Source: Branchiostoma belcheri
Taxonomy: Eukaryota > Chordata > Leptocardii > Amphioxiformes > Branchiostomatidae
Assembly: GCF_001625305.1 (NCBI RefSeq)
Contig: NW_017804464.1
Coordinates: 1,487,431-1,551,430, forward strand
Length of the DNA: 64,000 bases
Direction: 5' to 3'
Shown: one piece after another, positions 49,201-61,200 of the stretch
Layout of the letters: every line of letters starts with the position of its first letter
How positions within the stretch are numbered: position 1 is the first letter of the stretch
The notes under the pieces: generated by a model
Databases searched by the model: none
Told to the model about the DNA's origin: nothing
The model's input: only the letters and a program-made list of their open reading frames with translations
Translations under genes and position numbers: made by a program

Positions 49201-52200
49201 TAGCTATGTAACTGATTTTATCTAGTATATACATCATCTATGTGTTAGTATTTTTTGTAGTTACACAGTTCTTTAGAGGTGATCAAGTTTTGCTTCACAA
49301 TATGATATGAATTTTGAAACTGCTTCATGATTTAGAAAGAAATAGCAGCTTAAAGATGAAATAGCAGCTAAAAATGGGTACATCAATTGGATATGAGAAC
49401 AGTTACAGTTCTTTGTTGAACAGCCAAAGGGATTTGCTTACTGATAACTATTACATGTATCTCCCAGAGAGGAAGGTAGTAGAAGGCAGTGTTTTGTCGG
49501 GTAAATCCTTTTAGTTATATAACTGATTTTATCTAATATATCATCTACGCTTCAGTATCTTCTGTAGTTACACAGCTCTACAGAGGTGATCAAGTTTTCT
49601 TTCACAATATGACATGAATTTTGAAACAACTTCAAGATTTACAAAGAAGAGATAACGGCTTGAAAATAGGTTTTCCATGAATGATGACAATGCTTAAAGC
49701 ATATAAAAATGATGCATTTAGGTCAAACTTGTGTTGAGTGACTCACCAGTAAGAGAGTTTCAACATTTCCATATTGGTGACTCTCTGCATCATGGCATCC
49801 TGGAGGGAGGGGGGCATGTTTTACATAACTCAGTTTACTTAACATGGCCTTAAACATAATGACGCTTTTGACATTTGTATAAATGCTGGAATATGTAGGT
49901 CAGGTAGCTCACAAAGCTTTATAAAAACTCTAGAAATACATGGATGTAGGTTACATATATTTAATTATGCTTTGGGGCGAATATACAACAATATTTTATA
50001 GCTTGTTATCAGATGTATAATGTGAATATTGGTGGTTGTTACTGACCTGTAGTCTTGGTCTGATGACTTTCACGAGTGGTGGGTAGAATGGATACAGGTC
50101 GATGGCAAAGTCCTGTGCACATATTTCAGTTTAAAAATTAGAAGATTAGAAGTACAGTCAAACTTGTCCGAGGCGACCACCCAGGGGACCAAGGAAAAGT
50201 GGTCTTCTTTGACAAGTGGTCTTTTTATACAAAAAGCATGACGACAAGACAAGACAGAGAGCAAGAAAAATGCACCAAATTTCCACCCATTTTACAATAG
50301 ACTACCAAATTGATGCAAAGTGACCCTGCCGGCGCCATTTTACATAGCAAGAAGCCTATCATGCTGTCAACATCACTGGAAAACTTGCTGAATCCATGAA
50401 GAATTCTTGACGGTTATTACAAAAAAATGTTTAAAATGCTTAAACTCATGTGTGGTTCTCATAGGCATAGAAATAAAGACAGAAAAAAACAGTCCAGTGC
50501 CAGTTACTAAGTGTACAGTTATAATTTCAAAGGACTTACCAACTGAAGCTGAATGTAGCTGTAGCCAAACCTGTCCTGAATCACAGCGAGGTCTCGTGAT
50601 ATTGTACTGGAAACAGCAGAATGATAAAGCATCAGCCTCACACATGTATACATGTATCATGAGCACATCTAGGTTGTATCATCATTATACATGTCAGACA
50701 CGTTTGATGGCTGGATCACATGTTAGGGAATGAAAATTTATGCATCTTTTTTAATACTCAAGTAGCAGCCTGATAGAAGAGGAAGATTTTTTGGCACATT
50801 TTCTACTTCCTTCAGTATATATAACATTATATACTTTGGAATGCATGATGTACATGTGTAGGGTTCCCTGCAATGATTATATTGTAGGTCATAGATTTGA
50901 GAAGAAACAAGGACAACAGTTATCATGGAAGTTCATCTGTGTTGGTAGTAATCATAGTAAAACGTTGAACTTTATTACACACAATTACACAGGGATCAAA
51001 TTTTTTCAGCGACCACTGTCGCCTTCATCAGGATAATTAATGACCCGAAAATTTGAACAACAGTTCAAGAATCAAACTAATTGCATCCAAAAAGGCATAT
51101 ATCTTCCTACAATATAACATGATATCTTTGCAAATAAAAAAAAACTTAGTACATGTATCATGACTGGACCTTCAACTGCACACAATAACAGAAACCTTGA
51201 CATTCAAGGGCACCAGACTTAGCAGCATTTCTGGAGAGACTCCAGGGGTTGCCTAAGTGATTAATGGAATGAAATTGCTCTGCGTTACCCAGTGCAAAAA
51301 ACTGATCATTTAACATAGCCGCTTCTTTTGTTGTGTGACGCATGACAAAATACATCATGTTAAGAATAAGCTGCTAATTCACATCCCTTTCTGTGATGAA
51401 AGATAATCATGTCAATGAAAGGCTGATTTTTCACAAATTATTTTCCAGCCTGATTCACTTGAATGTCAGGCTTAGCAAAGGTCACAGACAGAGCAGCACA
51501 GATAATATGGGGAAGCTGAAAAAGATATTTTTTGTGCTTAAAACAGCTTTCAAATGTCAATTTTACACATCATCATTTTTCCATTAACACTCATCTTGGT
51601 GAAATTTTCTCCTAATTATCAATTCCCTGCTTGTCTCTGGCGGTATCTGTCAAGGGAACAAATACTGAGATATGGTCTGATTAAATTGTCAAGGCATACG
51701 CCTTTGGTATTCAATATTCCTACTGATTCACCAGCAGTTATGCCTTCGAGCAGAATCACAATTAAGATGAGCATTTCAAATGAGCACTAAAAAAAACATT
51801 GAAAGCAAGCTGTCACGAGTGTCATATTACCAAAGCTTACATAAGATGACCATTGACCAAGTTAGTGAGATTGCATAACACGACCATTGACCAAGTTGGT
51901 GAGAATGTCGAAGAAAATTTCATTTCATACAAGATTAATGAATCAAATTGTCACAGATAATGCACATTCCTTTATTACTTTTGATGACGCACTTCATGCA
52001 ATATGAACTGGGATGGTCCTCCCATTACGTGACGAGTTTTCAAAGACACAACACGTTAGGCCGTGTTGATTTGATTATATGGATGACATCCACGCGCACA
52101 TGAATTTTTGTCTGATTAAAAAAAAAAGTTTTCAACCATACCGTTAATTGTACAAAGTAGCTGCGAAATGATCAAATATATGCCGTAGATTGAAAAAAAA

Positions 52201-55200
52201 ATATTGGAAAACGATACTTATATCGCAGAGTAGCAAAATCCATTCCAAAAGATAAGAAAATGGAATGAAAATAAAGAACCTTATTATTCACCATAAAAAT
52301 AAAATATTAACTGTGTGTTTAGTCAACGACATTTGTTTAACCTTCATGACCACCTACATTCCATAATGAAGGCAACTTTTTTTTGCCAAGCTTTTTTTAT
52401 TCGAACCCTCACATCAGTTTTGGGGTTCCCAGAGAATGTCATCCATATAATCAAATCAACATGGCCTTGTAGATACAGTAAGCCCTACCTGTTCTCGGCA
52501 AAGTTGTACAGTTTGACGCACCACTGGTAAATGTTGTCGTCTATGGGCTCAGCAGAGAAACCAAGCTCCTGGATATAAAGTAGAGCAAATTTACATTCTA
52601 CCACATTGACACACTGTGATAAGTAGTACAGTTGACAACTTTACCTTTGCCACTATTGTCAGAACGACAGATTCTACTTCATCAAAAGGAGCCATGTTCT
52701 AATCTGTAATTTTTTTTAACTGATAAGCAGAATGATAAGGATAAGACACACAGTAATATTTCTCGCTATAGGGTGAGAAATATAACTGTCAGGATAATTA
52801 ATAAGACTCTTGCATCCATATAACATAATGCAGTTAGGCTTTTGACACTTGCTTGTGGGGAGGGCACACATTTTAGCCTTCAATGATTTCAGAATGCGAC
52901 TGAAAGGGATGGGAGAGGGCAAAAATAATTCTTAATTTCCTTGATTTCCAGTCTAACTTTCTCTGGATCCTTAGATTATGTGGTTCTATGAGACATTCTT
53001 TGAACACGTATGGAACTCTACTGATAAGGGTGGGAGGGCAAACATGTCATTTACCTTCTCTGCTTCCAGGATTTTGACCAGGTCATTAGCGAGGATGCCA
53101 AATGCTGCATTGCTGGTGAAAATCTGCTTAGCTTGCTCCTTGTCCTGGCCAGAAGCTGATGGGGAAGGGAAACATATCATCAAACTTAGGAACCAGCTTT
53201 GATTTGCACAAAATAATATAAAGACCTTCCCATGCCATGATATAAGAGATATTGATAGCATATGGTTGTATTTGCTCCGTACAATCCCTGCTACCCTTGG
53301 TTAAACTCAAAAAATAATCTTCTTGCTACGTAATCTTTTTTTATGTTACCGGTATATCTGAAAGGCTGTAACATTCAATACAGGTGTTCTGGCCCGTGTG
53401 ATAACTAGCCATATCTCACACGGTTCTAACAGTTATCGCACAGGCTTCCAAACAATAAGAAACAGTTGTTTGAATGTGTTTCACCTGTGCCAAGCTTTTC
53501 TTTTTAAACCTAAGAATTGAATAATGGATTTGGTCATTGGAATTGATGACTTTGGCTGTATAAGATAGACCTTTATTCTTCGTTATTTTTCTGTACTTGG
53601 ACAACATCAGTCCACGGCTATCACTAGCAATTTGTGAACCAAACATAACCTATGGGAAGTTTGGAGGTCACAGCTTTCAGCTTCTGTACAACAGTTAATG
53701 AGCACCAGTACTTCAGCACCAAGGACAGCCCCAATTACGGTAGTCTAAGAATAGATACTTGTGAAGTCTTAAGCTCACGCTATCACTAGGGAGAAGCACT
53801 TTACATAAAACGAAGCCAAGGTTCAACAACCACATTCAAAATTCACTGTCATTGTATAGGTTTGATCAGTAACTATTAAATATAGTAACCACTGATTTTT
53901 TTGTGCTGCAAAATGACTTTTCAGTTTACATGTATCTTTTACATTTGACAACAACTATTGAGTTTGTTGAAAATCCATGTTTTGTTCAATGATGATAGCT
54001 GTTAGAAAGTCATCATTTTGGGCCTCAAATATTGGCATAAATACTGTAATATACAAAATGACAACTACCCGACTTCAGTGGGGATGTAAGATGATATCTT
54101 TTGTCCTACATTATGATAGCCTATTTTTAACACATCCGCTTGGATGAAAAGCATCCCTGCAGGGGTCTGGAAATGTCGCAAAAGATCAAGAATGAATGCC
54201 TGCAGCAAACTGAAGCAAATTACAAGGCATTTCAATACAGGCTGATAGATGATGAAAATGAAAACCTTGATTTCTTTTGAACTTGTAAAAGCGCTTGTGA
54301 TGTACTTAAACATTATTAAAAATAGCACCTCCAAAAGGATTTTGCCTAAGATAGAGCTTTTTATAGACCTAAAAGAAGATAGTATATAGTGCTAAATCAA
54401 AAAACAAAATTTGCGACTTACATGGCTTTGTAGCAAATTGTACTGCTATAAATAAATGCTGATGTTATAAACTTATATCTCATTGTTAGGCCACACCAAT
54501 TTAATTTCTTGGTTAACGGATTTTTCTAGAAAAATAATGGAGCGGGCGGGCGAAAAAAATAAAAACAGGCCTAGGCATCCTATTATGGCCCAAAATGGTA
54601 CGATAGGAGCCATAAAGTCAACACACCAGGCTGTTTCAAAATTTAAACAATGAATTTTGGACTTTTAATGATACCATTGCATTGAAAGATGGAATAACTG
54701 TAACAATTAGGATGAAAAGGACTGTTTTCAACTGATCAGGGCAAAATATGAGCATGTTGCAGTTGATTCTGGATTTTTATTTTTAATTGCAAATCAGAAA
54801 AAAATGAAGCGGCGAATCCGTTAACCAAGAAATTAAATTGGTGTGGCCTTATTGGCCTGAGGGTACAACCATTTGATACATACTTTTTTAATAGGCACGT
54901 GGCAGGGACTGATTTGATTACTGCGACTGTAAATTCAAATTTGAGGGGCTTCATTTTGTGACAGGTGGAAAAAAATAGATTTGCAGCATTTTAAAGACAT
55001 CCAATGCAATTTCAGGGCAGCTAAATGAGATTTTCAAAGCCAATTTTCTGGCCATCCTTTTAATGTAGTATGTTGATTCAATTCTATGCCACAGGATACT
55101 GATATCTGCAAGGCAAAACTTCCATGTCGCTGACAGAATATGGTAGCTTTTTTCTATTGTAGGCTGGTTCCAGATATTTATGGGCAGTACCAAAAAATGT

Positions 55201-58200
55201 AGCTTGTTTTTTGGCTATTTCAAATGCTTGAAGTATGAAATGATGCAGAAAATGTGCTAAGAAATGGATACAGCAAAGTCCTCCTTTACCGATACCAGGC
55301 CTTCTTTAGGGCTTTATCAGTGGCAGTTCTCACCTTGTATTGCACCCAGTTCTGTAGTGGTTGGACCTGTGGCCTTGGCTCTCTTCAGCTGTTCTCTGAT
55401 CTCAGCTTCCCTCTGAGTCCAACGTTTCTGTAGCAGTTTAGGTTCAGAAAGTAACCACTTAGACAATAAGAAGTTATATTGTATCAAGATGCTACTAGTA
55501 TCTTTTTACGTGTATAAACTGTATCTAGATTTCTCAAAAGATAGAACAGGGTCTGAAAAGTTTGTCACTAATTAATAACAGCTTTTAAATCACAAAATGC
55601 TGAGTACATGTACACAGAGTGAGTGCTAAATCTAATGAATCCATTAAACAGATCCTTACACATCCAAAGAGAGATAAAATGTACTGGTGAATTTTGTGGC
55701 CTGTTAGAATAAAGGATAAGTGATGGTGATGATTATATTAACTTGGCAATATTAATCTTCCACAGAATTAAGTTATCTACCCTGACAACTGAGTAACATC
55801 CGATAATAGAGTTTGTATTATAATGAGTTTTACCTTTTTCCTGGCAATAGCCAGTTCCCACTCTGTTGTAAATGTAGAATCGTCATCTGACAGCATGGTC
55901 TCCTAAACAGGCAAACACAATCAAGACTCAAGTCCCAATTTTCTTAAACAAAATGAACTAGTTTGAATTAAGACATATTCTGTATAAAAATGGACCGGTG
56001 GAAAGCTAAATAACTAACTATTTGAGGATGTACTTACACTGAACTGATACAAAATATCATGTCAAAGACTATTGTTTATAACATTTATGGATCCCTATAT
56101 TTTGTTTTGTTTTGTTTAGTTGTTGTCAAGACATTTTTGGCGACAGCTTTATCTGAATTTTCCCTCTGGTACAGTCAGAATTGAAGAAGATTGTCTGACT
56201 TGGTCACAATTTCTAAACCCCAGATAAGCCACTTAGCAAATAGCACAGAACACCAGCAAGGTCACAGGCTTTTAAAGGGAACACCTCTGGGTATTCAACA
56301 GGAGGGATGAAGCTCATTTTAACAGCCAGGAGAGAGGCTGAACACATGGAAGTAGTCTGTTTGGCAACAATGCTTTTATTGGTGTGGTGTCACAGGGGTG
56401 TTGGTGTGATGGAATTGGTTGCTGGTGAAAAGTTATCAGCTCAAGTCAATTGGGATCAGACACTTGGCAATCTCATTTATTATGGCAGGCAGTGGAAGGA
56501 GGGAGTCCACCATTAGTCCACCATTACAAGCTTAGACTCAGATGAAAGGCTCTTCCACTGCATCCCAAATATGTGCATGGAAGGTTTCTACAGGTTTCCA
56601 TTGCCTGAAGAAGTAGTCACCAGCTAACAGGTTGGATCAGAAACAGTTCAGAATAGAGTTGGTAACGTCAGCACTGGCGCAGATAGCACATTAGGTGCTT
56701 TCAGTTCATGACACCTTGTAAAGAACTGAAATAATGACATCAGTTTTTCTTTCTCCTCTGTACTGAAAGCTCCATTCAGTTGTAGCACACAGAACTCTAT
56801 TCTTGCATTGCTGTACAGTGCGTATACAGGTTCAATGTACGAGGTAAATTCACTGGTTCTTTTTTATTGAATAGTTGAACGCAGTATAAGGTTAGAATGT
56901 CAATTGCCAGTTGGATGAAGGCCATACAAGAATTCAAACCTTTGCCCTGAATAGGATACTTCATCTCAAAATACACATTCTTTTTCATATGTGACACCAA
57001 TGACATTGAAATGTAACAGTGTAACATTTAATTGGATTAACTGGTGGCAGAAAACAAGAACTGGAAGGATGTTTTACAACATTCAACGATTCCCCAGAAG
57101 AGTATACGTTTTCTCAAAATGTTTTTGTTCACTGAATTTTGGTTATATTTTTGTGTTATTAGTGTCATATGGTATATAAGATTGCAACAATGCAATACTG
57201 ACATGTACATAATTTTCTGCTGTTATGAATTATTATTTCCAAGTCTAAAAGAAAGAAAGATGTCACACACTTATAAGATAACAGCAATGATAAGTAGGAG
57301 GTGAGATAAGATAAGATAAGACAGCCTACCTCGTGACTCTCCTCCTGCTCTTCTTCTATCTCTTCATCTTCGTCCTACCCATACATAATGAACAAAGCAG
57401 TAAAAGTCACCTAGAGCATGTGTGTCAGGATCTATACTTCATGAATAAAAACTTGGACAAGAACATACAGCTTCTAAATTCCAACCATCTTCAAAGAATT
57501 ATATCTGATGACAATAAACAATGCAATCTGGACCTTTTGTGTGTTATAACTGTTATATAATACACTTTAGCACAGCTTCAAATTCCCTCCTTAGATCTGA
57601 ATATTTTTGTTCACAAATTATTTCTAGGCATCTCATAGTCATAGTTACTTGTTTGTCATGAATCTTTAGCTGCAATACTACAGAATCAACAATAATAGCA
57701 TGCATCTGCAGGTATACATGTATTTCTCTTTGGTTATTTTCCCACAGTGTGAACTAGCTGGCATTTTTGCTGACCTCTGACATATCCATCTCCACATCTG
57801 ATGATGACAGCTCATTTCTATCTGAGTGGTGAAGGGAAGATGCCCTGAAATACAACAGAATATTTTACAATCTTAACAGGAAAGGCAACATTTGCAGAGC
57901 AAAAGTTTTAATGCATAATGTTTACCTTCGCATATGGTCTGCTCTATTAATTCTTACTCAAACACATTCATATATATGGTCAGACAGGAGTCTAAATCCC
58001 TCCTGCTATTAAGTTGTAACATGATGTAACCCAACACTAGTTACCATGGCGACAGACGTCTGGTTCAGGTCATTGACTTTAATGGTTTGGAGAAGAAAAA
58101 GAGGAAACAGAGCAAAAACAATATTTTCCTTTGGTAAACATAAACAAACGTTGAAGATGTCACCATACCTTCGCCATTTGTTTTTGTGTGTTTGTTTTTC

Positions 58201-61200
58201 TTTTCTTTTGAAGTGTTTTATGCAACGTATTGTTGCAAATTGCTTAGGCCCAAATTCACACAATCACAACATCGAAAGAATCGCCAACCCTTATATATGG
58301 GGTACCCAACACAAAACCTTCTAACAAAGGTAATCAATACACGCTACTGATTTTACACAAATTATAATTTCCTTACTAGTAGAAGCATCACAGCTCCAAG
58401 TCTGTATACATGTAGCATTGGGATCAGTAATGCTTTGAAGTTAATGGCATTTTAAGTGTTTCACCTTCTCCTTGCTGCCTAACTCCACAAGCAAACAACT
58501 GCTTCTGTGTGCTAATAGTCAAGTTTAACTAGACTGAATAGGCATAAGATCTAGGAAGACATGCAGAATCTATTTACTGTATGTGGTGTATCACTGATGC
58601 CTGCAATATATGGTGTACATGTTGCGAGTTAAAATTTCAATTATCGAGCATACTTGTACCAAAGGATAAATAATACATGAAGCATGTATAGCTAAGGGAA
58701 AATGGATTGAATTACATGTACTTGGGTTCCAACACATACCAGATGAAGTCTGTAACAATTTGTACCCCACTTAATTATTGAATCCATGGATAGTATAGGA
58801 GTATATGGCCTGATACAGACAGTATGCTTTCCCTATCAAAATCTGAAAACAAATCATGGTAATACCATCATTGTTCATATGGCTGCAGCTATGAATATAA
58901 CATAGCTATTGCTAATGATGGCTATGGTCTGTATTAATGCTTGTACACATAAAGAAGTGGACACATTAAAGCAGTCTGACAATGATTATCATTCTTCAAA
59001 GACAAGCATCATAACACTGCATCAATTAATACTCTACCATAATCTCTTACTCTATCATCTTACTATGTTAATTCTAACTTACGAAGCACTTACATTTGGA
59101 AAGGCATTGAGGTACAAGTCTAATAGATCTAACAGATGCATAATTGCTGTGGAACTGAGCTGTTCAAAGGACTGACGCAGGACTTCAGTTATTAAATGCC
59201 TCTTTGATCAGGAGTGGGGTTTGATGCAATGACGCATTCCACCAATTATTTGGTAGCCTGTAGAATGAGCTAGACATTATAACAGTGCTCCAAATACCTT
59301 AGTGCAGGTAAAAAATATATGGAGCTGTGCAGGTGTTTCTGATGTCTTCCTGCACCTAACCTGCACTGCAGGTTCATAAAATGGGTTTATTATACACATT
59401 GTATGTGGATTTTTAATACGTATACTGACTGTTACCACCTAATGCCATGGGGTATAAGAAATATTGACAATGGCTTCTGTTCATCAATATCTTATATCCG
59501 AACTTATATAATTATATTCGTACCTAAATTCTGAGTAGTGCAGACAAATTTTGTCCGGTGCAAGTAATATTCTATGTTGCCTGCATTTCGAGCCCTGTGT
59601 ACAAATTTTTGCTGTATATTGTGGGTTTTGGTGAATCAAAGAAATAAGGATTCCATCTTTTCAGTTTGACTGTATATGTCTAGGAGATCTTTTTTATGTA
59701 TGCCAATTGTACCAGCCACACAGGATTTGACAACGCTAAAGTAGAACGTGCCTGGACGTGTGAAGCCAGTCATTGAGGAGCCGTTTAACATGCGGCATTC
59801 GTTACCACTCGGGGAAAATCAATGCTGCACTTTTCCAAATTAGCCGGGGAGCATTCTACCTGGCCCTACCTTCCTTTCTGCTGTACTGGTCTCAAATTGA
59901 TCAACATGATCAAACAAAACTCTGTGGAGTAGACAGACATTTACCAACTCAGTACAAATGAAGTCGGGCCGATTTTGGCCACTTTCCACTCCACATGGAC
60001 AGATGTGGACTCATCAGAGTAACAATCCAGGATATAAAATATTCTTTAATGCATAATATGTGTAGAAGACTGAACATGCAATTGCACAGACTCTAATATA
60101 CAAGAAATACTTTTTTATACATAACATGTGTAAGAAGACTGAATATGCAATTATTGTACAGACTCTGACATACAAGAAATTAGAGCCCTCTCTCTGAGAG
60201 TTATTACTAGTAATTCTATAGATATACAAAATATATATAATGGTACATACAATTTTATAGACAGTTAATGAGAACAAAGAACGTTTGTCGTGTAAAAAGA
60301 ATTTGAGGACAAACATCATGACCTATGGGCCCATCCCCATTACATCAATTTCCAAAAACTAACATTGTAAGACCCAACAAAATTTTGGTTCATAAGCTAA
60401 CCAAGGCTATTGGGTTTCAGTCCAATTTCGGTCAGGTAATGAAATTTTATGATCTTCTTGAATATTCACCTTGACGTCAGCAGACCACCATGACCATGAA
60501 TTCCACAAAGTCCAACATTTGCCCTACCCTATTGGCTTACATACATCTTTTTATATTAAGGCCACACCAATTTAATTTGTTGGTTCTCGGATTCGCCTCT
60601 TCATTTTTTTCTGATTTGCAAAAAAAAAAAAATTCTGGTTCTGAATCAACTCAAAAATGCTCATATTTTGCCCCCAACAGTTGAGGAAATTCCTTTTCTT
60701 CCTAGTTGTTACAGTTTTTTCCATCTATCAATGCAGTTGTTTGATTAAAAGTTCAAATTTTATACTTTAAATTTTAACCCAGCCCTTTTTGTTGACTTCA
60801 TGGCTCATATTGTAGCATTTGGGGCTATAATAGGATGCCTAGACCTGTTTTTATTTTTATTTTTTTTCGCCCTGTCGCTTCATATTTTTTCTGAAAAAAT
60901 CCGAGAACCAACAAATCAAATTGGTGTGGCCTAAAGATAGGAAAGATCTTTTTATAGGATAGTTATGAACAACAAATTCACCCATCTGTGGTTTAGGGGA
61001 CCAGTCGTAAAGCACCATAATAAAGGATACCAAAACTGCTAATGTCTACAGTCAATTCTCAGTAAGTAAGCCTTTCCACACAAATTGCTGGTAAAATTAT
61101 GATGCATACCAGTACAAGATTATGATGGAGTGGATTGAAAATCTCCAGGCAGCCCGCAAATTTCTTTCCAATTTTATGCAGCTTTCCCTCTGCATGCCTT

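Larger units (their letters stand above)
48990..53155 (-). other. Cysteine-less UBC-like (pseudo-E2) domain exons
   Basis: Exons 53055-53155, 52489-52568, 50540-50606, 50047-50112, 49747-49799 and 48990-49055 give a second UBC-like fold: [19 protein letters not shown] (helix 1), [12 protein letters not shown] (strand), [20 protein letters not shown] (strands and the E2 PP motif), VKVIRPRL, then [17 protein letters not shown] where the active-site loop should be. The pattern is closest to the UBE2Q type. No Cys is found at the catalytic position (Met/Leu instead), so it is probably non-catalytic, like UEV proteins. This reading is from sequence pattern alone. Confidence 0.65.

Noticed and set aside
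51393-51790. Plus-strand frames at 51.4-51.8 kb
   Set aside because: They are short, without conserved motif or splice support, and lie within an intron of the E2 gene.
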